64,000 bases of DNA from Paraburkholderia nodosa (GCF_001718195.1 NZ_MCNV01000026.1:1-64000), one strand, 5' to 3'. Counted from the stretch's first letter, positions 31,129 to 40,834 are shown. Program-made: numbers and translations. The notes: a model not told the origin generated them from the sequence alone.

Positions 31129-32154
31129 TTAAGCTCCGTTCGGCGCCGTGACGGGCGCGCGATCGTAGAAGTAGATGCCATGCGGCGAGCGGCCCACGGC
31201 GATGGTTTTGATGAGCTTCCTGGTTTGCATGTCGATGAGGCCGATGTGCTTCGCGAAACGGAACGTCACCCACAGATAGCGCTTGTCGGCGGTCAGCTCC
31301 ATGTCGTCAGGGCCGGGCATCAGGCCGCTGATCTCGCCGGTCTTTTCGAGCGTGTCCTCGTCGATGATGCTGATGACGTTTGCCACGCGGCTCGACACCA
31401 GCACGTGGTGGCCGTCCACGAGCGAGCGGAAGTTGTGCGCGGCCTTGCCCACCTGGATCGTCTTCACGATCTTCTGGTTGCGCCAGTCCACCACCGCCAC
31501 GTAGTCGGCGCCCGTCATGCCGACGAGCAGGTACTTGTCGCCGGGCGTGAGCCACAGGCCAGCGGGCGCGGCGCCGACCTTCATCTTCCAGAGCACCTTC
31601 TGCGTCGGCAGATCGACCGCGGCGATTTCGCCGGAAACCTGCAGCGAAACGAACACGGTGCGGCTGTCGTTCGTGAACGCCAGGTGGCTCGGCATGGCCG
31701 AGAGCGGCAGGCGTTTGGCGAGCGTGATGTTGCTGCCGCCCGCGTAGTTGTAGATGTCGAGGCGGTCGAGGCGCAGGCCCGTGGTCACGAACCACTTGCG
31801 GTCGGGCGAGAAGCCGAGCTGATACGGGTCTTCGACGTTTTCGACCCAGCGCTGCGCCTTGCCGGTCTTCGGATCGACGAACAGGAGGTTGTTCGACACC
31901 GAGTTCGCGACGATCAGCGAGGTGTTGTCCGGCGTGGGAAAGAGGTGGTGCGGTTCCTTGCCCGTGGGCACGGTGCCGACGACTTCGTGCGTCTTGTCGT
32001 CGATGAGGCTCAACGTGGCTTCGCCCGAATTCAGGACGATGATGTTGTTCGCGTAAGCGGCCGTGGAGGCGAAAGTGGCAACCGTCGCTGCGCAAGCGAG
32101 CGCAAACGTTGCGGCCTTGGCGGCGACGCGGCTAAAGGTGTTGTTGTTCGGCAT
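31129..32154 (-). CDS. Periplasmic YVTN-type beta-propeller protein
   Basis: The 341-aa protein has a signal peptide (cleavage predicted after about residue 35, TAAYA-NN) followed by six to seven repeats of the YVTN/cytochrome-D1-like type, each with a V-x-D-x-x-T-x-K-V-V/I-x-T-I-x-V-G pattern, for example LSLIDDKTHEVVGTVPTG. No haem-binding CxxCH is present, so it is a scaffold or lactonase-like propeller rather than a cytochrome. It is first in a two-gene unit with the desaturase-family gene. Function not recognised. Confidence 0.85.
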   Translation of the reverse strand: MPNNNTFSRVAAKAATFALACAATVATFASTAAYANNIIVLNSGEATLSLIDDKTHEVVGTVPTGKEPHHLFPTPDNTSLIVANSVSNNLLFVDPKTGKAQRWVENVEDPYQLGFSPDRKWFVTTGLRLDRLDIYNYAGGSNITLAKRLPLSAMPSHLAFTNDSRTVFVSLQVSGEIAAVDLPTQKVLWKMKVGAAPAGLWLTPGDKYLLVGMTGADYVAVVDWRNQKIVKTIQVGKAAHNFRSLVDGHHVLVSSRVANVISIIDEDTLEKTGEISGLMPGPDDMELTADKRYLWVTFRFAKHIGLIDMQTRKLIKTIAVGRSPHGIYFYDRAPVTAPNGA

Positions 32155-32300
32155 GAAGAATCGTTCCCGGGCAGATTCGTGATTGTAGAACGTCTACCCG
32201 CAAGCAAGGTTGACGTAAAGCCCTTGAAATATGCAAGAGGCGCAATTGAGCGCCCCTTTTTCGAACAATTTTGAAGAACTGTTATGGCCCGCAATGCGCT

Positions 32301-35300
32301 TTATCGCTGCATCGATTCCCATACCTTGTGGAGGCGCTTGACCGAGACCGGCATCGGCGTGCGCAATTCCTGCGCAAAGAGCGAGATGCGCAGTTCTTCG
32401 AGCAGCCAGCGGAACTCCGAAAGACGCGGATCGAACACGCCGCCGCGCTGCGAGAGCCCGCGCTGGTACTGCTGCGCGAGTGGCTGGAATTCGGCGGCCT
32501 GGCGCGCGTCGCGCGCGGGGTCGGCGCGCAGCTTGTCGATGCGCAGCGCGACGCCCTTCAGGTAGCGCGGGAAATGCACGAGCTGTGCATAGGGCGTCTC
32601 CAGAATGAAGCGCTTGCTGATGAGCGCGTCGACCTGCGCCTGCATGTCCGCGGCCGGCGCGCCAAAGGCCTTGGCCTGCACGAGCTTCTTCGCCAACGAT
32701 GCGTATTCCGCGAGGATCTGCCCGACCAGCCGCGCGATTTCCTGCGCGAGCAGCGAAAGGCGTCCGCGGCCTTCATCCTTGCGTGCGTGGAAGCTCGCGT
32801 CGTCGTCGGGCAGCGGGTCTTGCAGGCAGGCGCGATCGAGCGCGAGTTCGACCAGCTGGTCGCGCAGTTCCTCCTGCGTGGCGCGCGCCATGAACTGCAT
32901 CGCCATCTCGCGCAGGCCCGGCAGGTTCTTCTCCAGGTAGCGGATCGGCTCGCGCAACTGCAGCCCGAAGAGCCGGCGCAGCCCCGCGCGATGGATGCGT
33001 GCGGCCTCCTCCGGCGAATCGAACACTTCGACGTCGCAATGCGTGCCGCGATCGACGAGCGCGGGATAGCCGAACAGCGTTTGTCCGCCGCGGCGGATTT
33101 CCAGCAGCTCGGGCAGCTTGCCGAAATTCCACGTCGTGAGGTTTTCGTAGAGCGCCGTGGCAGGTGCGGCGTCGCCCAGCGTGGGCGTATGTGGTGCATT
33201 GCTCTTTTGCGGCGCGTTGTTGCTTGCGATGCGCTCGCCCGGAGCGTTCTGTGGTGCTTCACCGCCCTGCGCATGCGTTTCCAGCGCCGCGAGCGCCGTC
33301 GCGCTCGCGAGCTTCTGGAATTGCTGCTGCGCCTGCGCGCCGAGTTCCGCGCGCAGTTGCGCGAGGTTGCGGCCCATCGCGAGCTGGCGACCGTGCTCGT
33401 CGATCACCTTGAAGTTCATGAAGAGGTGCGCGGGCAGCGTCTCCAGCTTGAAGTCGGCCGACTTCAGGGCGATCTGCTTTTGCTCGCGCACGTCGGCGAT
33501 CAGCGCTTCCAGCAGGCCGCCGGCGCCGAACCGCTCGCCGCCCACGCGCTCCGCGAAGCCGGCCGCGTACTCGGGCAGCGGCACGCAGTGGCGGCGCAGC
33601 TTCTGCGGCAGCGACTTCAGCAGCAGTTGCGCCTTCTCCTTGAGCATGCCCGGCACGAGCCATTCGCAGCGGCGCGCATCGACCTGGTTGAGCGCGTAGA
33701 GCGGCACCGCGAGCGTCACGCCGTCGCGCGGCGAGCCCGGCTCGAAGTGATACGTGAGCGCCATCGCCACGCCCGACATCGTCATGCGCTTCGGGAACAG
33801 CTCGGTCGTCACGCCCGCCGCCTCATGGCGCATCAGGTCGTCGCGAGAGAGGTACAACAGACGCAGCTTGTCCTCGGGCTCGCCGCCCTTCCTCACCTCG
33901 TCGCGATACCAGCGCTCGAACGACGCGCCCGAGTAAATGCCTTCCGGAATCGCCTGATCGTAGAAGCCGTAGATCAGCTCATCATCGACCAGCACATCCT
34001 GGCGGCGCGACTTGTGTTCCAGTTGCTCGATATCGGCGAGCAGCTTGCGGTTGTGCGCGAAGAACGCGAGCTTCGTGTCGAACTCGCCCTGCACGAGCGC
34101 GCCGCGAATGAAGAGTTCGCGGGCGCGCGCCGGGTCCTGCTTGCCGAACGCCACGCGCCTGCGCTGATAAACCGGCAGGCCATACAGCACGCCACGCTCG
34201 AACGCGCTCACCTGCGCTGCGCGTTTTTCCCAATGCGGTTCGGAGAGCGACTTCTTTAACAAGTGCGCGCCGACCTTCTCCAGCCACTCGGGCTCGATCT
34301 TCGCGATGCAGCGCGCGTAGAGGCGGCTCGTTTCGACGAGTTCGGCGGCCACCACCCAGCGCCCCGCCTTCTTCACGAGCGCCGAGCCCGGCCACAGATG
34401 GAATTTGATGCCGCGCGCGCCGAGGTAATGCGGGTCGTCGTCGGCCTTCAGACCGATATTGCCGAGCAGGCCCGTGAGCAGCGCGTGATGGATCTGCTCG
34501 TAGGTCGCGTCGGCTTCGTTGATGCGCCAGCCATGCTCGCGCACCACGGTCAGCAATTGCGAATGCACGTCGCGCCATTCGCGCAGACGCAAGTGCGACA
34601 GAAAATTCGCGCGGCACGCATCGAGCAGTTGCCGGTTGGACTTCTTGTGCGCGACGGCCTCTTCGAACCAGGCCCAGATCTTGAGCCACTGCAGAAACTC
34701 GGAGCGTTCGTCCGCAAAACGCCGATGCGCCTGGTCCGCCTGCTCCTGCGCCTCGATCGGTCGGTCGCGCGGATCCTGCACCGACAGCGCGCTCGCGATG
34801 ATGAGCACTTCGCGCAGCGCCTGCTCGTCGCGTGCGCCGAGAATCATGCGTCCCACACGCGGATCGAGCGGCAGGCGCGCGAGTTCGCGGCCGAGCGGCG
34901 TGAGCGCGTTGTCGTCGTCCACGGCGCCGAGTTCGTTGAGCAGCTGATAGCCGTCGGCGATCGCGCGGCCCGGCGGCGGCTCGATGAACGGGAACGTCTC
35001 GATCGCCGTGAGATGCAGCGACTTCATGCGCAGAATCACGGCGGCAAGCGACGAGCGCAGGATTTCCGGATCAGAGAAGCGCGGCCGTGCGATGAAATCC
35101 GCTTCCTCGTAAAGCCGGATGCAGATGCCGTCCGCGACCCGCCCGCAACGGCCCGCGCGCTGGTTCGCCGCCGCCTGCGCAATCGACTCGATCTGCAGCT
35201 GCTCGACCTTGTTGCGATACGAATAGCGCTTCACGCGCGCGAGGCCCGTATCGACCACGTAGCGGATGCCCGGCACCGTGAGCGACGTTTCGGCCACATT

Positions 35301-36920
35301 GGTCGCGAGCACGATGCGGCGCGCGTTCGACGGCTTGAAGACGCGCTCCTGCTCCTGCGCGGACAGCCGCGCGAATAGCGGCAGGATTTCCGTGTGCGGC
35401 GGATGGTGCTTGCGTAGTGCTTCCGCGGCGTCGCGAATCTCGCGCTCGCCGGGCAGGAACACGAGCACGTCGCCCGAGCCCTCGCGGCAGAGTTCGTCGA
35501 CGGCATCGACGATGGCTTCCATCAGGTCGCGATCGGTGTCGCGCTGCGACTTCGCACCTTTTTCGCGGCCCGTCGTGCCCTGCGCGTTCTTCACCGCCGG
35601 GCTGTCTTCCTGCACCGGGCGATAGCGCACTTCGACGGGATACAGCCGGCCGCTCACCTCGATCACCGGCGCGGGCTTTTCCTCGCTGCCGAAGTGGCGC
35701 GCGAAGCGATCGGCGTCGATGGTCGCCGACGTCACGATCAGCTTGAGGTCGGGCCGGCGCGGCAGAATCTCTTTCAGATAGCCGAGCAGGAAGTCGATGT
35801 TCAGGCTACGCTCGTGCGCCTCGTCGATGATGATCGTGTCATAGGCCTTGAGCAGCGGATCGGTTTGCGTCTCCGCGAGCAAGATGCCGTCGGTCATGAG
35901 CTTGACCGAGGCGCCCGGCGAGAGATTGTCGGTGAAGCGCACCTTGTAGCCGACCACTTCGCCGAACGGCGTATTGAGTTCGTCGGCGATGCGCCGCGCC
36001 GTGGCCGAGGCCGCAATCCGGCGCGGCTGCGTATGGCCGATCAAACCCGTGCCGCCCGCGCCGAGGCCGCGACCCAGCGCGAGCGCGATCTTCGGCAACT
36101 GCGTGGTCTTGCCCGAGCCCGTTTCGCCGCTCACGATCACGACCTGATTCTGTGCGATCGCACGCGCGATCTCTTCGCGGCGGCCGGAGACCGGCAGCGC
36201 TTCGGGGAACGTGATGGGCGGAACCTTGTTCGGCTCGATGTGCGCGCGTGGTGCACGCGGCGGACGTTCGTGGCGTTCGGCGCGCGGCGCGCGATCACGT
36301 TCGCCTTCACTGCCGGGGCGCGGCGCGTGTTCGGATTTCGGCTTTGCCGATCGCTGCGGATTCGGCGGGTTCTGCGCTTTCGCCTGCTTCGGAGGCTGCT
36401 GCGCGCGCGGCGGTTGATTGCGCGGCGCCTCGGCGCGTGCCTCGCGCGATTCGTTGGAGCGATCTCGCGGCTCGTTTCGCTGCGCCGGGCGTCGATCGTC
36501 GCGCGCCTCGCGTCGCCTGGCCGGCTGAGCGGCGCTGCGCTCCGCACGCGGTTCGCCTCGCGATGGCGATTGTGACGGCGACTGCGGCGCGGCTTTCGTT
36601 TCGTTTCCCTGCTCAGGCTGCTGATGCAGTTGCTGATCCGGCTGCTGATCCAGTTGCTGATCCGGGCGCTGTTCCGCGCGCGGCGGCGTCTGCTGTTGCG
36701 CCTGTGGTTGCTTCTGCTCCGCACGCTTGTCCTGCACGCGCGCGCCGCCCAGCGCGCCGCCGCCCATCAGCGCGGCAAGCTTGTCCGTCGACGCGAGCTT
36801 TTGCCCGTCGCCATACTTCTGCGACGCGCCTTTCGCTTTCGCGCCGTCCTGCGCCGTTTCCTTCCCGGCCGGGGTGTTGCTGCCCTGCGCCGAGGCAGGT
36901 CTTTTGGGTACATTCGACAT
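32301..36920 (-). CDS. hrpA: ATP-dependent RNA helicase HrpA (DEAH box)
   Basis: The 1539-aa DExH helicase is longer than E. coli HrpA (about 1300 aa) because of a low-complexity N-terminal extension of roughly 240 residues rich in Gln, Pro, Arg and Ala, with DQQL/DQQP repeats. Then come Walker A GETGSGKTTQLPK, DEAH (IIIDEAHERSLN), SAT (VTSATID), the QRAGRCGRV motif VI, the HA2/OB regions and the HrpA-specific C-terminal domain. Homologues help resolve stalled ribosomes. The start at 36920 lies 23 bp from the divergent argA start, and a palindromic -10 lies between them. Confidence 0.95.
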   Translation of the reverse strand: MSNVPKRPASAQGSNTPAGKETAQDGAKAKGASQKYGDGQKLASTDKLAALMGGGALGGARVQDKRAEQKQPQAQQQTPPRAEQRPDQQLDQQPDQQLHQQPEQGNETKAAPQSPSQSPSRGEPRAERSAAQPARRREARDDRRPAQRNEPRDRSNESREARAEAPRNQPPRAQQPPKQAKAQNPPNPQRSAKPKSEHAPRPGSEGERDRAPRAERHERPPRAPRAHIEPNKVPPITFPEALPVSGRREEIARAIAQNQVVIVSGETGSGKTTQLPKIALALGRGLGAGGTGLIGHTQPRRIAASATARRIADELNTPFGEVVGYKVRFTDNLSPGASVKLMTDGILLAETQTDPLLKAYDTIIIDEAHERSLNIDFLLGYLKEILPRRPDLKLIVTSATIDADRFARHFGSEEKPAPVIEVSGRLYPVEVRYRPVQEDSPAVKNAQGTTGREKGAKSQRDTDRDLMEAIVDAVDELCREGSGDVLVFLPGEREIRDAAEALRKHHPPHTEILPLFARLSAQEQERVFKPSNARRIVLATNVAETSLTVPGIRYVVDTGLARVKRYSYRNKVEQLQIESIAQAAANQRAGRCGRVADGICIRLYEEADFIARPRFSDPEILRSSLAAVILRMKSLHLTAIETFPFIEPPPGRAIADGYQLLNELGAVDDDNALTPLGRELARLPLDPRVGRMILGARDEQALREVLIIASALSVQDPRDRPIEAQEQADQAHRRFADERSEFLQWLKIWAWFEEAVAHKKSNRQLLDACRANFLSHLRLREWRDVHSQLLTVVREHGWRINEADATYEQIHHALLTGLLGNIGLKADDDPHYLGARGIKFHLWPGSALVKKAGRWVVAAELVETSRLYARCIAKIEPEWLEKVGAHLLKKSLSEPHWEKRAAQVSAFERGVLYGLPVYQRRRVAFGKQDPARARELFIRGALVQGEFDTKLAFFAHNRKLLADIEQLEHKSRRQDVLVDDELIYGFYDQAIPEGIYSGASFERWYRDEVRKGGEPEDKLRLLYLSRDDLMRHEAAGVTTELFPKRMTMSGVAMALTYHFEPGSPRDGVTLAVPLYALNQVDARRCEWLVPGMLKEKAQLLLKSLPQKLRRHCVPLPEYAAGFAERVGGERFGAGGLLEALIADVREQKQIALKSADFKLETLPAHLFMNFKVIDEHGRQLAMGRNLAQLRAELGAQAQQQFQKLASATALAALETHAQGGEAPQNAPGERIASNNAPQKSNAPHTPTLGDAAPATALYENLTTWNFGKLPELLEIRRGGQTLFGYPALVDRGTHCDVEVFDSPEEAARIHRAGLRRLFGLQLREPIRYLEKNLPGLREMAMQFMARATQEELRDQLVELALDRACLQDPLPDDDASFHARKDEGRGRLSLLAQEIARLVGQILAEYASLAKKLVQAKAFGAPAADMQAQVDALISKRFILETPYAQLVHFPRYLKGVALRIDKLRADPARDARQAAEFQPLAQQYQRGLSQRGGVFDPRLSEFRWLLEELRISLFAQELRTPMPVSVKRLHKVWESMQR

Positions 36921-36928
36921 GGGGGCGC

Positions 36929-36936
36929 ATTATAAT
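36929..36936. promoter_or_regulatory. Palindromic bidirectional -10 element, hrpA / argA
   Basis: ATTATAAT is self-complementary and gives TATAAT on both strands (36931-36936 plus, 36929-36934 minus). It is centred in the 23-bp gap between two divergent start codons, 7-8 nt from each ATG. Neither strand has a good -35. Confidence 0.65.
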
Positions 36937-36943
36937 CCCGGGC

Positions 36944-38335
36944 ATGAATTCCCAAACCGACCTCGTCCCCGCCACCGCCAGCGCGCCGGCCTCCGCCGCC
37001 GCTGCGGATTCCGACTCGCAGATCATGGCGCAGCACGCGCAGTTCGTCGACTGGATGCGATCGGTCGCGCCCTACATCCACGCGTTCCAGGGCAAGACGT
37101 TCGTCGTCGGTTTCGGCGGCGAGGTCGTGCACCAGAACCTGCTCAACGCGCTCGTCGCCGACATCGCGCTCTTGCAGGCCATGGGCATCCAGATCGTGCT
37201 CGTGCACGGTTCGCGCCCGCAGGTCGAGGAGCAGATGAGCCTGCACGGCGTCGAGTCCGAGTTCTCGCACGGCATGCGCATCACCAATGCCCGCGCGCTC
37301 GAATCGGCGAAGGAAGCGGCCGGTGAAGTGCGTCTCGACATCGAGGCCGCGATCAGTCAGGGTCTGCCGAACACGCCGATGGCGCACGCGCACATCAGCG
37401 TGGTGTCGGGCAACTTCGTGACGGCGCGGCCGGTCGGCATTCTCGACGGCGTGGACTTCCAGCACACGGGCGTCGTGCGCAAGATCGACGCCGATTCGAT
37501 CCGCCACTCGCTCGCGAGCCGCAAGCTCGTGCTGCTCTCGCCGCTCGGTTTTTCGCCCACGGGCGAGGCGTTCAATCTGTCGATGGAAGACGTCGCCTCG
37601 GCGGCAGCCATCGCGCTGCGCGCCGACAAGATCGTCTTCCTTACGGAAACGCAGGGCCTGATCGACGAGGAAGGCGAGCTGATCCGCGAAATGTCGCTCG
37701 ACGACGCCTACAAGCTGCAAGAAGGCGGCACGGTGCTCGGCGACGAGGGCTTCTATCTGAAGCACTCCATTCGCGCGTGCCGCGGCGGCGTGGGGCGTGC
37801 GCACATCATTCCCTACGCGCTCGACGGCGGCTTGCTGCTCGAACTGTTCCTGCACGACGGCGTGGGCACCATGATCTCGTACGAGAATCTGGAAAGCCTG
37901 CGCGAAGCCACGCCTGACGACGTCGGCGGCATTCTCACGCTGATCGAGCCGCTCGAAACCGACGGCACACTCGTGCGGCGCGGGCGTCACCAGATCGAGC
38001 GCGACATCGACCACTTCTCGGTGATCGAGCACGATGGCGTGCTGTTCGGCTGCGCGGCGCTTTACGCGTACTCGCAGGAGCGTATCGGCGAAATGGCGTG
38101 CCTCACGGTCTCTCCCGAAGCACAAGGCTCCGGCGACGGCGAACGTCTCTTGCGCCGCATCGAGCAGCGTGCACGGGCGCGCGGCCTCACGCGCATCTTC
38201 GTGCTCACCACGCGCACCGAACACTGGTTCCTGAAGCGCGGCTTCGTCAAGGCAACGGTCGACGACCTGCCCGAAGACCGCCGCCGCCTCTATAACTGGC
38301 AGCGCAAATCGCTCGTGCTGATGAAACAGCTCTGA
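36944..38335 (+). CDS. argA: N-acetylglutamate synthase
   Basis: First step of arginine biosynthesis (acetyl-CoA plus glutamate). The 463-aa product has an amino-acid-kinase-like domain (about residues 30-300, FVVGFGGEVVHQN, LVHGSRPQ) that binds arginine for feedback control, and a C-terminal GNAT domain (about 315-463; CLTVSPEAQGSGDGERLLRRIE is the acetyl-CoA loop). Start at 36944. No Shine-Dalgarno is present and TATAAT ends 7 nt upstream, so the message may be leaderless. It is followed at 42 bp by yggX. Confidence 0.95.
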   Translation: MNSQTDLVPATASAPASAAAADSDSQIMAQHAQFVDWMRSVAPYIHAFQGKTFVVGFGGEVVHQNLLNALVADIALLQAMGIQIVLVHGSRPQVEEQMSLHGVESEFSHGMRITNARALESAKEAAGEVRLDIEAAISQGLPNTPMAHAHISVVSGNFVTARPVGILDGVDFQHTGVVRKIDADSIRHSLASRKLVLLSPLGFSPTGEAFNLSMEDVASAAAIALRADKIVFLTETQGLIDEEGELIREMSLDDAYKLQEGGTVLGDEGFYLKHSIRACRGGVGRAHIIPYALDGGLLLELFLHDGVGTMISYENLESLREATPDDVGGILTLIEPLETDGTLVRRGRHQIERDIDHFSVIEHDGVLFGCAALYAYSQERIGEMACLTVSPEAQGSGDGERLLRRIEQRARARGLTRIFVLTTRTEHWFLKRGFVKATVDDLPEDRRRLYNWQRKSLVLMKQL

Positions 38336-38377
38336 GCGCGCCGCCACCCACACATACGACTACAGGAGAAGCACAGC

Positions 38378-38653
38378 ATGGCCCGTATGATCCAATGCGC
38401 GAAGCTCGGCAAGGAAGCCGAAGGTCTCGACTTTCCGCCGCTGCCGGGCGAACTCGGCAAGCGCATCTATGAAAGCGTCTCGAAAGAGGCATGGCAGCAG
38501 TGGCTCAAGCAGCAGACCATGCTCATCAATGAAAACCGCCTGAACATGGCCGATCCGCGCGCGCGCCAGTACCTGATGAAGCAGACCGAGAAGTTCTTCT
38601 TCGGCGAAGGCGCCGACCAGGCTTCGGGCTACGTGCCGCCGACCGAAGGCTAA
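38378..38653 (+). CDS. yggX: Fe(2+)-trafficking / oxidative damage protection protein
   Basis: The 91-aa product is the standard size for YggX, and MARMIQCAKLGKEAEGLDFPPLPGELGKRI with the conserved Cys7 is diagnostic. The protein protects Fe-S clusters and limits oxidative damage. ACAGGAGAA precedes the ATG. It is probably co-transcribed with argA and ends at a strong terminator. Confidence 0.96.
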   Translation: MARMIQCAKLGKEAEGLDFPPLPGELGKRIYESVSKEAWQQWLKQQTMLINENRLNMADPRARQYLMKQTEKFFFGEGADQASGYVPPTEG

Positions 38654-38713
38654 GGCCTCGCGATGCGCACCGGGATCCGTCCCTGAGCCGCATCACGCAA
38701 CCGGCTACCCTGC

Positions 38714-38744
38714 AAAAACCGCGCCCCCCGGCGCGGTTTTTTTA
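38714..38744 (+). terminator. argA-yggX terminator
   Basis: Twelve-bp stem aaaaaccgcgcc / ggcgcggttttt, loop cccc, followed by further T residues. Confidence 0.92.
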
Positions 38745-39299
38745 TGCGCTTCATGCGCATTCCAGGCCGCGGAAACGGTTCCATCGAAACGGCGCAATCC
38801 CCCGCCGCGTGGGGCTTCCAGTCCGCGCCCCGAATCCCCGCAGATACTTGGGTTTGCGCGATCTTCCGTTATCGTGCTAACATGTGGCCTCGTTCAACAG
38901 GCATTAGCCATCAATTGCATTCGGCACGGCGCCCAAAAACGCCATCATTCCGAATGCGCATATGACAAAAGGAACGCTCCGCCACGCGGGCTTCTTTTTC
39001 GTTTCAGCGGCGCTTTGACCAGGCAATCCGAGGCACCTCGTGCCGGTCCAGCGTCCTCATGCGCCCTGCTCCCCAACCACGGCCACGCAGGCGCAACGTT
39101 AAACACAATTTGTCCGAGTGTCGTTTCGCGACACTTCAGCATTGCTTTCGTGCGCCGCTCGCCTTGCGCGATGCACCATCGGCCCGCCTTCGTCGCTGAC
39201 GCAACGTGGCGTGCCGTGCGCGAAATGTCGCCGCTATCGCGAAACGGTACTCTCCGGCAACCGTGGCGGGCCCTCATGGGTTCGTCGCAGTCATTGGAG
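38745..39299. other. 555-bp non-coding leader before the ProP-like gene
   Basis: No gene is supported here. It holds a 7-bp hairpin (agtgtcg-tttcg-cgacact, 39117-39135) and AT-richer patches around 38890-38960. Long leaders are common for osmolyte transporter genes, but no specific operator was recognised. Confidence 0.4.
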
Positions 39300-40766
39300 A
39301 TGCAGACCTTGACCGCTTCCACTTCCGGCGCGTCGGCGCAGACCGACCTTACCCTCGACGACATCACGATCGTCGACAAAAGCCTCCTCAAACGCGCCGT
39401 CGGCGCCATGGCGCTTGGCAACGCCATGGAATGGTTCGACTTCGGCGTGTACAGCTACATCGCCGTCACGCTCGGCCAGGTGTTCTTCCCGTCGAGCAGC
39501 CCCTCGGCGCAGCTCATCGCCACGTTCGGCACATTCGCGGCCGCGTTCGTCGTGCGCCCGATCGGCGGCATGGTGTTCGGGCCGCTCGGCGACCGCATCG
39601 GCCGCCAGCGCGTGCTCGCGATGACGATGATCATGATGGCCTGCGGCACCTTCGCCATCGGCTTGATTCCCTCGTACAAGTCGATCGGCATTGCCGCGCC
39701 GGCGCTTCTGCTCGTGGCACGCCTCGTTCAGGGTTTCTCGACCGGCGGCGAATACGGCGGCGCGGCGACCTTCATCGCCGAATTCGCCACCGACAAGCGC
39801 CGCGGCTTCATGGGCAGCTTCCTCGAGTTCGGCACGCTGATCGGCTACGTGTTCGGCGCGGGCACGGTTGCCGTGCTGACCGCCGTGCTCTCGCACCAGC
39901 AACTGCTCGACTGGGGCTGGCGCGTGCCGTTCATGATCGCGGGCCCGCTCGGCCTCGTCGGTCTCTATATCCGCATGAAGCTCGAGGAAACGCCGGCGTT
40001 CAAGCGCGAAGCGGAACTGCGCGAGGCCGAAGAGCACACGCGCCCCAAGCTCACGCTGCATTCGCTCCTCACACAGCATCTGCGCCCCTTCCTGCTGTGC
40101 GTGGGTCTCGTGCTGATCTTCAACGTGACCGACTACATGGCGCTGTCGTACCTGCCGAGCTACCTCTCGGCGACGCTGCACTTCAACGAGACGCACGGCC
40201 TCTTCCTCGTGCTGATCGTGATGGTGCTGATGATGCCGATGACGCTCGCGTTCGGCCGCCTGTCCGACGCCGTGGGCCGCAAGCCCGTGATGCTCGCGGG
40301 CTGCGTGGGCCTGATCCTGCTGTCGATCCCGTCGCTCACGCTGATCCAGACGGGCGCCCTCGTGCCGGTGTTTTTCGGTCTCCTGATCCTCGGCGCGCTG
40401 CTCTCGTGCTTCACGGGCGTGATGCCTTCGGCCCTGCCGGCGCTGTTCCCGACCGCGATCCGCTACGGCGCGCTCGCCATCGGCTTCAACGTCTCGGTGT
40501 CGCTGTTCGGCGGTACCACGCCGCTCGTGGCGGCATGGCTCGTCCAGCACACGCAGAACCTCATGATGCCCGCGTACTACCTGATGGGCGCAGCCGTGAT
40601 CGGCATCATTTCGGTGCTGGCGCTGCATGAAACGGCGCGCCGCCCGCTGCCGGGCTCGGCGCCGAGCGTGAGCACCAGGGCGGAAGCGCACGCGGTGCTA
40701 CGCGGGGTGCGCCTCGCGCGCGAACTCGACGAGGAATACGCCGTCGCCAACGCCGTGCGCGCCTGA
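39300..40766 (+). CDS. proP: MFS metabolite:H+ symporter, ProP-like
   Basis: The 488-aa, 12-helix transporter of the metabolite-H+ symporter group belongs with the glycine betaine/proline transporter ProP. Its hallmark segments are GNAMEWFDFGVYSY in helix 1, the loop FGPLGDRIGRQRVL, and VQGFSTGGEYGGAATFIAEF. It lacks the long C-terminal coiled coil of E. coli ProP and ends with a short tail, so osmosensing may differ. The start could also be the ATG at 39276 (eight residues longer). 39300 is chosen because the residues after it resemble family members. Neither start has a good ribosome site. Confidence 0.85.
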   Translation: MQTLTASTSGASAQTDLTLDDITIVDKSLLKRAVGAMALGNAMEWFDFGVYSYIAVTLGQVFFPSSSPSAQLIATFGTFAAAFVVRPIGGMVFGPLGDRIGRQRVLAMTMIMMACGTFAIGLIPSYKSIGIAAPALLLVARLVQGFSTGGEYGGAATFIAEFATDKRRGFMGSFLEFGTLIGYVFGAGTVAVLTAVLSHQQLLDWGWRVPFMIAGPLGLVGLYIRMKLEETPAFKREAELREAEEHTRPKLTLHSLLTQHLRPFLLCVGLVLIFNVTDYMALSYLPSYLSATLHFNETHGLFLVLIVMVLMMPMTLAFGRLSDAVGRKPVMLAGCVGLILLSIPSLTLIQTGALVPVFFGLLILGALLSCFTGVMPSALPALFPTAIRYGALAIGFNVSVSLFGGTTPLVAAWLVQHTQNLMMPAYYLMGAAVIGIISVLALHETARRPLPGSAPSVSTRAEAHAVLRGVRLARELDEEYAVANAVRA

Positions 40767-40785
40767 TAGGGCACCACTGAAACGC

Positions 40786-40815
40786 AAAAAGGCCAGCTTC
40801 GTGCTGGCCTTTTTT
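40786..40815. terminator. Bidirectional terminator
   Basis: Stem aaaaaggccagc / gctggccttttt with loop ttcgt, T-runs on both strands, between convergent transporter and phosphoesterase genes. Confidence 0.92.
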
Positions 40816-40834
40816 CTTGCGCGCTCGCTTGAGC

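Noticed and set aside
32239..32260. Plus-strand hairpin ggcgc-aattga-gcgcc followed by ccttttt
   Set aside because: Looks like a terminator, but no plus-strand gene ends before it, the stem is only 5 bp, and it lies in the promoter region of a minus-strand gene.
29083..32274. Plus-strand frame of 1063 codons
   Set aside because: Shadow of four minus-strand genes. It crosses their intergenic gaps and has no domain or signal of its own.
38945..39427. Minus-strand frame of 160 codons in the ProP-like leader
   Set aside because: Overlaps the start of the transporter gene, lacks a ribosome site and any recognisable feature.
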